64,000 bases of DNA from Zestomonas carbonaria (lineage in GTDB: Bacteria; Pseudomonadota; Gammaproteobacteria; Pseudomonadales; Pseudomonadaceae), in the NCBI RefSeq assembly GCF_904061905.1, contig NZ_CAJFCI010000077.1, positions 1 through 64,000 on the forward strand, written 5' to 3'. Below, piece after piece: positions 60,231 to 64,000 of this stretch. Made by a program: the position numbers and the translations under genes. Within the stretch, counting starts at the first letter, position 1, and every line of letters starts with the position of its first letter. The notes beneath the pieces are model-generated. The model ran no database searches, was not told where the DNA came from, and was given only the letters and a program-made list of their open reading frames with translations.

Positions 60231-60971
60231 CTACTGGGCGTCGAAGGCCTGGCCGTTGACGCCGCGGCTGTCGGGGCCCATCAGGTAGAGATAGACCGGC
60301 ATGATCGCCTCGGGCAGCGGGTTGTTCTCCGGATTCTCGGCGGGGTAGGCCTGGGCGCGCATGGCGGTGCGGGTGGCGCCCGGGTTGACGCTGTTGGCGC
60401 GCACCGTGCTGATGCCATCCAGTTCGTCGGCGAGGGTCTGCATCAGGCCTTCGGTGGCGAACTTGGAAACCCCGTAGGCGCCCCAGTAGGCGCGGCCCTT
60501 GCGGCCGACGCTGCTGGAGGTGAACACCACCGAGGCGTCTTCCGACAGTTTGAGCAGCGGCAGCAGGGTGCTGGTCAGCATGAACATGGCGTTGACGTTG
60601 ATGTGCATGACGCGCATGAAGTTGTCGCCGGAGAGTTGTTCCAGCGGCGTGCGCGGGCCGACGATGGAGGCGTTGTGCAACAGGCCGTCGAGGCGGCCGA
60701 AGTTGCTTTCGACGGTCGCCGCCAGTTCGTCGTACTGGTGCGGAAGCGCGGTCTCCAGGTTGAAGGGAATGACCACCGGCTGCGGATGGCCGGCCGCTTC
60801 GATCTCGTCGTAGACCTGGTTGAGGTTTTCCTCGCTCTTGCCCAGCAGCAGTACGGTGGCACCATGGGCGGCGAATGCCTTGGCCGCCGCCGCGCCGATG
60901 CCGCGTCCGGCGCCGGTGACCAGGATCACTCGGTCCTTGAGCAGGTCGGGGCGGGCGGAATAATCGAACAT
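60231..60971 (-). CDS. yciK: Short-chain oxidoreductase YciK
   Basis: A 246-residue SDR enzyme. The cofactor motif is TGAGRGIG (near residue 18), the NNAG-type motif is reduced to HNASIVG, and the catalytic Tyr and Lys are in YWGAYGVSKFA (near residue 160). ATG at 60971 opens MFDYSARPDLLKDRV as in relatives. YciK neighbours rluB in E. coli too. The substrate is unknown. It corresponds to PA3173. Confidence 0.93.
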   Translation of the reverse strand: MFDYSARPDLLKDRVILVTGAGRGIGAAAAKAFAAHGATVLLLGKSEENLNQVYDEIEAAGHPQPVVIPFNLETALPHQYDELAATVESNFGRLDGLLHNASIVGPRTPLEQLSGDNFMRVMHINVNAMFMLTSTLLPLLKLSEDASVVFTSSSVGRKGRAYWGAYGVSKFATEGLMQTLADELDGISTVRANSVNPGATRTAMRAQAYPAENPENNPLPEAIMPVYLYLMGPDSRGVNGQAFDAQ

Positions 60972-61094
60972 GGAAGGTCTCCTTTGGAGAGCTGCAAGCC
61001 TCAAGCGGCAGGCTTCAAGTTAAAGCGAAAAGATTTCCCGGCGCCGTACTGTCCCGCAGGCTGGCTTGCAGCTTTCTGCATCCACCGGCGTACT

Positions 61095-61126
61095 GGTGGA
61101 AAACGCTTCGCGGTTTTCCACCCTAC
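61095..61126. repeat. 32-bp TGGAAAAC hairpin (copy 3)
   Basis: GGTGGAAAAC / GTTTTCCACC plus trailing CTAC, immediately beyond the mupP stop codon (61131). Same element as at 9584-9615 and 38913-38944. Confidence 0.8.
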
Positions 61127-61130
61127 GGGT

Positions 61131-61802
61131 TCAGCAACTGCACAGCGCCTGGTCGAGCACCGCGCGCAGTTCCAGCGGGTGATCGACGATGACGTCGGCG
61201 CCCCAGTGGCTGGCGTGGTCGTCCGGGTGGATGTAGCCCCAGGTGACCGCCGCGGTGCGCATGCCGGCGGCCTGGCCGGCCTGGATGTCGCGCTGGTCGT
61301 CGCCGATGAACAGTACGCTGGCCGGGTCGAGCTCCATCTGCTGGCAGGCCAGCAGGAGCATTTCCGGGTCGGGCTTGCTGTTGGTCACATGGTCCGGGCA
61401 GACCAGCACCGCCGAGCGCTCGGCGAGCCCCAGTTGGCGCATGATCGGCTCGGCGTAGCACACCGGCTTGTTGGTCGCCACGCCCCAGGCGAGCCTCGCC
61501 CGCTCGATGTCCTGGAGCAGTTCGGGGATGCCGTCGAACGGCCGGGTCAGTACCGCGCAGTGGCTCTGGTAGCGCTCGAGGAATTCCAGGCGCAGCGGCT
61601 CGAAGGCCGGGTCCTGCGGATCGAGGGCGAAGGCGGTGGCGACCATCGCCCGGGCGCCGCCGGACACCACGTCGCGGATGGTCTTCTCGGGCAGTGGTGG
61701 CAGGCCACGGTCGGCGCGCATGGCCTGGGTGATGGCGATGAAGTCCGGCGCGCTGTCGAGGAGCGTGCCGTCCATGTCGAAAAGTACTGCTCTCAGGCGC
61801 AT
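61131..61802 (-). CDS. mupP: N-acetylmuramic acid 6-phosphate phosphatase MupP
   Basis: A 223-residue HAD-superfamily phosphatase with the DxD motif at Asp9/Asp11 (FDMDGTLLDS), a cap domain, Lys in TNKPVC and the final acidic motif GDDQRD. It is often labelled Gph (phosphoglycolate phosphatase), but the ubiG-linked Pseudomonas enzyme (PA3172) was shown to be MupP in the peptidoglycan-recycling route that bypasses de novo UDP-MurNAc synthesis and bears on fosfomycin and beta-lactam response. Its ATG overlaps the ubiG stop codon by one base (TGATG). Confidence 0.88.
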   Translation of the reverse strand: MRLRAVLFDMDGTLLDSAPDFIAITQAMRADRGLPPLPEKTIRDVVSGGARAMVATAFALDPQDPAFEPLRLEFLERYQSHCAVLTRPFDGIPELLQDIERARLAWGVATNKPVCYAEPIMRQLGLAERSAVLVCPDHVTNSKPDPEMLLLACQQMELDPASVLFIGDDQRDIQAGQAAGMRTAAVTWGYIHPDDHASHWGADVIVDHPLELRAVLDQALCSC

Positions 61803-62500
61803 CACTCCTCCTTGAGCGTATGGATCATGTAGTTGACGTCGACGTCCGTGGCCAGCTTGTAGTGCTTGGTCAGCGGGTTGTAGGTCAGGCCGATGATGTC
61901 CTTGACCTGCAGGCCGGCGTCGCGGCACCAGGCGCCCAGCTCGGAGGGGCGGATGAACTTCTTGAAGTCGTGGGTGCCGCGCGGCAGCAGGCGCATCAGG
62001 TACTCGGCGCCGACGATGGCGAACAGGTAGGACTTGGGATTGCGGTTGATGGTCGAGAAGAACACCTGGCCGCCGGGCTTGACCAGGCGCTGGCAGGCTT
62101 CGATCACCGAGGCCGGGTCGGGGACGTGTTCGAGCATCTCCAGGCAGGTGACCACGTCGAACTGGCCGGGCATTTCGTCGGCCAGGGCTTCGGCGGTGAT
62201 CTGCCGGTATTCCACCTGCACGCCGGATTCCAGTTGATGCAGTTGGGCCACGGCCAGCGGCGCCTCGCCCATGTCGATGCCGGTCACGGTGGCGCCGCGC
62301 TGGGCCATGGCCTCGCTGAGGATGCCGCCGCCGCAGCCGACGTCGAGCACTTTCTTGCCGGCCAGGCCGGAGCGCTCGTCGATCCAGTTGACGCGTAGCG
62401 GGTTGATGTCGTGCAGTGGCTTGAACTCGCTCTCGCGGTCCCACCAGCGGTGGGCGAGGGCCTCGAACTTGGCGATTTCGGCGTGATCGACGTTGCTCAT
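61802..62500 (-). CDS. ubiG: Ubiquinone biosynthesis O-methyltransferase UbiG
   Basis: A 232-residue SAM-dependent methyltransferase performing both O-methylation steps of ubiquinone synthesis. Motif I is VLDVGCGGGILSEAMA (near residue 52); EMLEHVPDP follows near 120, and the C-terminal GLTYNPLTKHY is the UbiG signature. ATG at 62500 has AGGAG upstream. It heads the ubiG-mupP pair and lies 23 bases downstream of the deaminase gene, so the three may share a transcript. Confidence 0.96.
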   Translation of the reverse strand: MSNVDHAEIAKFEALAHRWWDRESEFKPLHDINPLRVNWIDERSGLAGKKVLDVGCGGGILSEAMAQRGATVTGIDMGEAPLAVAQLHQLESGVQVEYRQITAEALADEMPGQFDVVTCLEMLEHVPDPASVIEACQRLVKPGGQVFFSTINRNPKSYLFAIVGAEYLMRLLPRGTHDFKKFIRPSELGAWCRDAGLQVKDIIGLTYNPLTKHYKLATDVDVNYMIHTLKEE

Positions 62501-62523
62501 GACAACTCCTGTAAAGCGGGAAT

Positions 62524-63855
62524 TCAGTGGGCCTTGCCGGCGATGCGTTCGCCCCAGGCGCGCGCGGTAACCAGGATGCGCTGCTCGTCCAGGCGGGTCA
62601 GGTGGCCATCGTCGAGCAGTTGCTTGCCGCCGACCCAGAGGTGCTGCACGCAGTCGCGGCCGCTGGCGTAGATCAGTTGCGACACCGGGTCGTAGACCGG
62701 CTGCTGGGCCAGGCGCGAAAGATCGAAAGCGACCATGTCGGCGGACTTGCCCAGTTCCAGGGAGCCGGTCTGTTCGTCCAGGCCGAGGGCGCGGGCGCCG
62801 TTGAGGGTGGCCATGCGCAGTGCGCGGTGGGCGTCCAGGGCGGTCGCCGAGCCGGCCACGGCCTTGGCCAGCAGCGCGGCGGTGCGGGTTTCGCCGAGCA
62901 GGTCCAGGTCGTTGTTGCTGGCCGCGCCGTCGGTGCCGACCGCTACGTTGACGCCGGCGTTCCACAAGCGTTCCACCGGGCAGAAGCCGCTGGCCAGCTT
63001 GAGGTTGGATTCGGGGCAGTGGATCACGCTGCTGTTGCTTTCCACCAGCAGCGCCAGGTCTTCGTCGTCCACCTGGGTCATGTGCACGGCCTGGAAGCGC
63101 GGGCCGAGCAGGCCGAGGCGGGAGAGCCGGGCCATCGGCCGCACGCCGTGCAGTTCGAGGCTCTGCTGGACCTCGAAGGCGGTCTCCTGCACGTGCATGT
63201 GGATGCCGGCGTCCAGTTCTTCGGCCAGCATGCGCACGTTCTCCAGCTTGTCGTCGCTCACCGAGTAGGGAGCGTGGGGGCCGAAGGCCACCTTGATGCG
63301 CGGGTGCAGCTTGAGGTCGTCGAACAGCTTGAGGCCCTTGCGCAGGGCTTCGCCGGCATCGCGTGCGCCGGGGGTGGGGAAATCCAGCACCGGGATGCAC
63401 ATCTGCGCGCGAATGCCGCTCTTGTGCACCAGTTCGCTGGCGATTTCCGGGAAGAAGTACATGTCCGAGAAGCAGGTGATGCCGCTCTTGAGCTGTTCGG
63501 CGATGGCCAGTTCGGTGCCGTCGCGGACGAACTCCTCGTCGACCCAGCGGGCTTCGGCCGGCCAGATGTGATCCTGCAGCCAGGTCATCAGCGGCAGGTC
63601 GTCGGCGAGGCCGCGGAACAGGCTCATCGCCGCGTGGCCGTGGGCGTTGATCAGGCCCGGGGCCAGCAGGCAGCCGGTCAGCTCGCGGATTTCCTTGGCG
63701 GCATGCAGCATGGCCTCCTCGCGCGGGGCGAGCAGCACGATGCGGCCGTCGCGCACGCCCAGCGCGTGGTCCCTCCAGACCACCCCGGCCGGCTCGACGG
63801 GTACCAGCCAGGTCGGCAGCAGCAGCAGGTCGAGGGGGGCGGACAGGTCGGACAT
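62524..63855 (-). CDS. mtaD: 5'-methylthioadenosine deaminase (TRZ/ATZ family)
   Basis: A 443-residue amidohydrolase. Metal ligands are HGH in INAHGHAAMSLFRG (near residue 72), His in GPHAPYSV and HMHVQET, and Asp in GTDGAASNNDLD (near 314). The PAO1 equivalent PA3170 was characterised as a methylthioadenosine deaminase, turning MTA (a by-product of quorum-signal and polyamine synthesis) into methylthioinosine. ATG at 63855 (MSDLSAPLDLLLLP) was chosen. It is divergent from mtnA, which acts in the same salvage network. Confidence 0.93.
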   Translation of the reverse strand: MSDLSAPLDLLLLPTWLVPVEPAGVVWRDHALGVRDGRIVLLAPREEAMLHAAKEIRELTGCLLAPGLINAHGHAAMSLFRGLADDLPLMTWLQDHIWPAEARWVDEEFVRDGTELAIAEQLKSGITCFSDMYFFPEIASELVHKSGIRAQMCIPVLDFPTPGARDAGEALRKGLKLFDDLKLHPRIKVAFGPHAPYSVSDDKLENVRMLAEELDAGIHMHVQETAFEVQQSLELHGVRPMARLSRLGLLGPRFQAVHMTQVDDEDLALLVESNSSVIHCPESNLKLASGFCPVERLWNAGVNVAVGTDGAASNNDLDLLGETRTAALLAKAVAGSATALDAHRALRMATLNGARALGLDEQTGSLELGKSADMVAFDLSRLAQQPVYDPVSQLIYASGRDCVQHLWVGGKQLLDDGHLTRLDEQRILVTARAWGERIAGKAH

Positions 63856-63924
63856 AAATCGGCTTCCAGTGCGGTATCTCGGCGAATGCGGCAGTATACC
63901 CGAGCGTCCCGGCCGGAGGCTCGC

Positions 63925-63930
63925 TATAAT
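63925..63930 (+). promoter_or_regulatory. TATAAT -10 element of mtnA
   Basis: A perfect -10 hexamer 33 bases before the mtnA start codon; no good -35 is visible at 17-bp spacing. A TATACT on the minus strand (63894-63899) may serve the divergent deaminase gene. Confidence 0.5.
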
Positions 63931-63963
63931 CCGCGGCTTTTGTTTCTCAGTGTGGAGTGGGGC

Positions 63964-64000
63964 ATGCGCGAACAATTGTTGGCAGCGGAAAAGGTCAAGG
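63964..64000 (+). CDS. mtnA: Methylthioribose-1-phosphate isomerase, 5' end only
   Basis: Only the first 12 codons are in the window (MREQLLAAEKVK). They match the start of the Pseudomonas protein encoded next to the deaminase (PA3169), once labelled an eIF-2B-like initiation factor. The enzyme converts methylthioribose-1-phosphate to methylthioribulose-1-phosphate in methionine salvage. The call depends on context and a short N-terminus. Confidence 0.7.
   Translation, partial: MREQLLAAEKVK

Overview
The window is high-GC chromosomal DNA of a Pseudomonas in or close to the P. aeruginosa group. The right half (about 28.7-64 kb) follows remembered P. aeruginosa PAO1 gene order closely: recQ, an hsbD-like diguanylate cyclase, MarR, FimV-like, plpD and rfaD, then csaA through cyaB, trkH, the Cpx-like genes, yciB, rnm-yciO, scpAB, rluB, yciK, mupP, ubiG, mtaD and mtnA. 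The left half mixes PAO1-like pieces (aceK, a PA1414-type small gene, the gbu cluster, lapD/lapG) with genes I do not associate with PAO1 at this place: a protealysin-type protease with its emfourin inhibitor, and a complete LapA-type adhesin with its type I exporter. It is therefore probably a relative of P. aeruginosa rather than P. aeruginosa itself. No rRNA, tRNA, IS element, prophage or CRISPR array was seen. Many short palindromic intergenic repeats were.

Layout. 0.2-2.2 kb: aceK and a 44-residue gene with a hairpin leader. 2.8-8.0 kb: guanidino-acid catabolism (ThDP decarboxylase, Na+/solute symporter, guanidinobutyrase, divergent LysR regulator). 8.2-12.2 kb: M4 protease and emfourin, a 3 x 186 bp tandem repeat, GST, a DTW-domain tRNA modification enzyme and a RidA-like protein. 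12.4-27.4 kb: the Lap module, with lapE-lapB-lapC on the minus strand, a divergent 2161-residue adhesin, then lapG-lapD. 27.4-38.9 kb: DUF454 and UPF0149 genes, recQ, a diguanylate cyclase, MarR, a FimV-like protein, plpD, a SelW-like protein and hldD. 39-46.9 kb: an EamA transporter, csaA, AraC, plcP-agt1 (phosphate-stress lipid remodelling), cyaB, an HD protein plus a DUF962 protein, and AraC. 47-52.7 kb: trkH, a nitroreductase and a Cpx-like envelope-stress system. 52.8-64 kb: yciI-yciB, rnm-yciO, scpAB, rluB, a diguanylate cyclase, yciK, ubiG-mupP, methylthioadenosine deaminase and the start of mtnA.

How the parts fit. The adhesin has an N-terminal retention module with a TAAG site, and LapG has its Cys-His-Asp triad. 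LapD keeps degenerate RGGEF and KVL motifs and a Trp at position 125. Together these make a complete c-di-GMP-controlled adhesion switch. Two intact GGEEF cyclases in the same window could feed it, but that link is inference. Three regulatory sites stand out from the bases: four 11-bp-phased PHO half-sites ahead of plcP-agt1, an exact GTAAA-N6-GTAAA CpxR-type box ahead of the CpxP-like gene, and paired GTAC-centred palindromes between gbuA and gbuR.

Limits: all functional names come from reading motifs and from memory of families and of PAO1 synteny. No database search was run.
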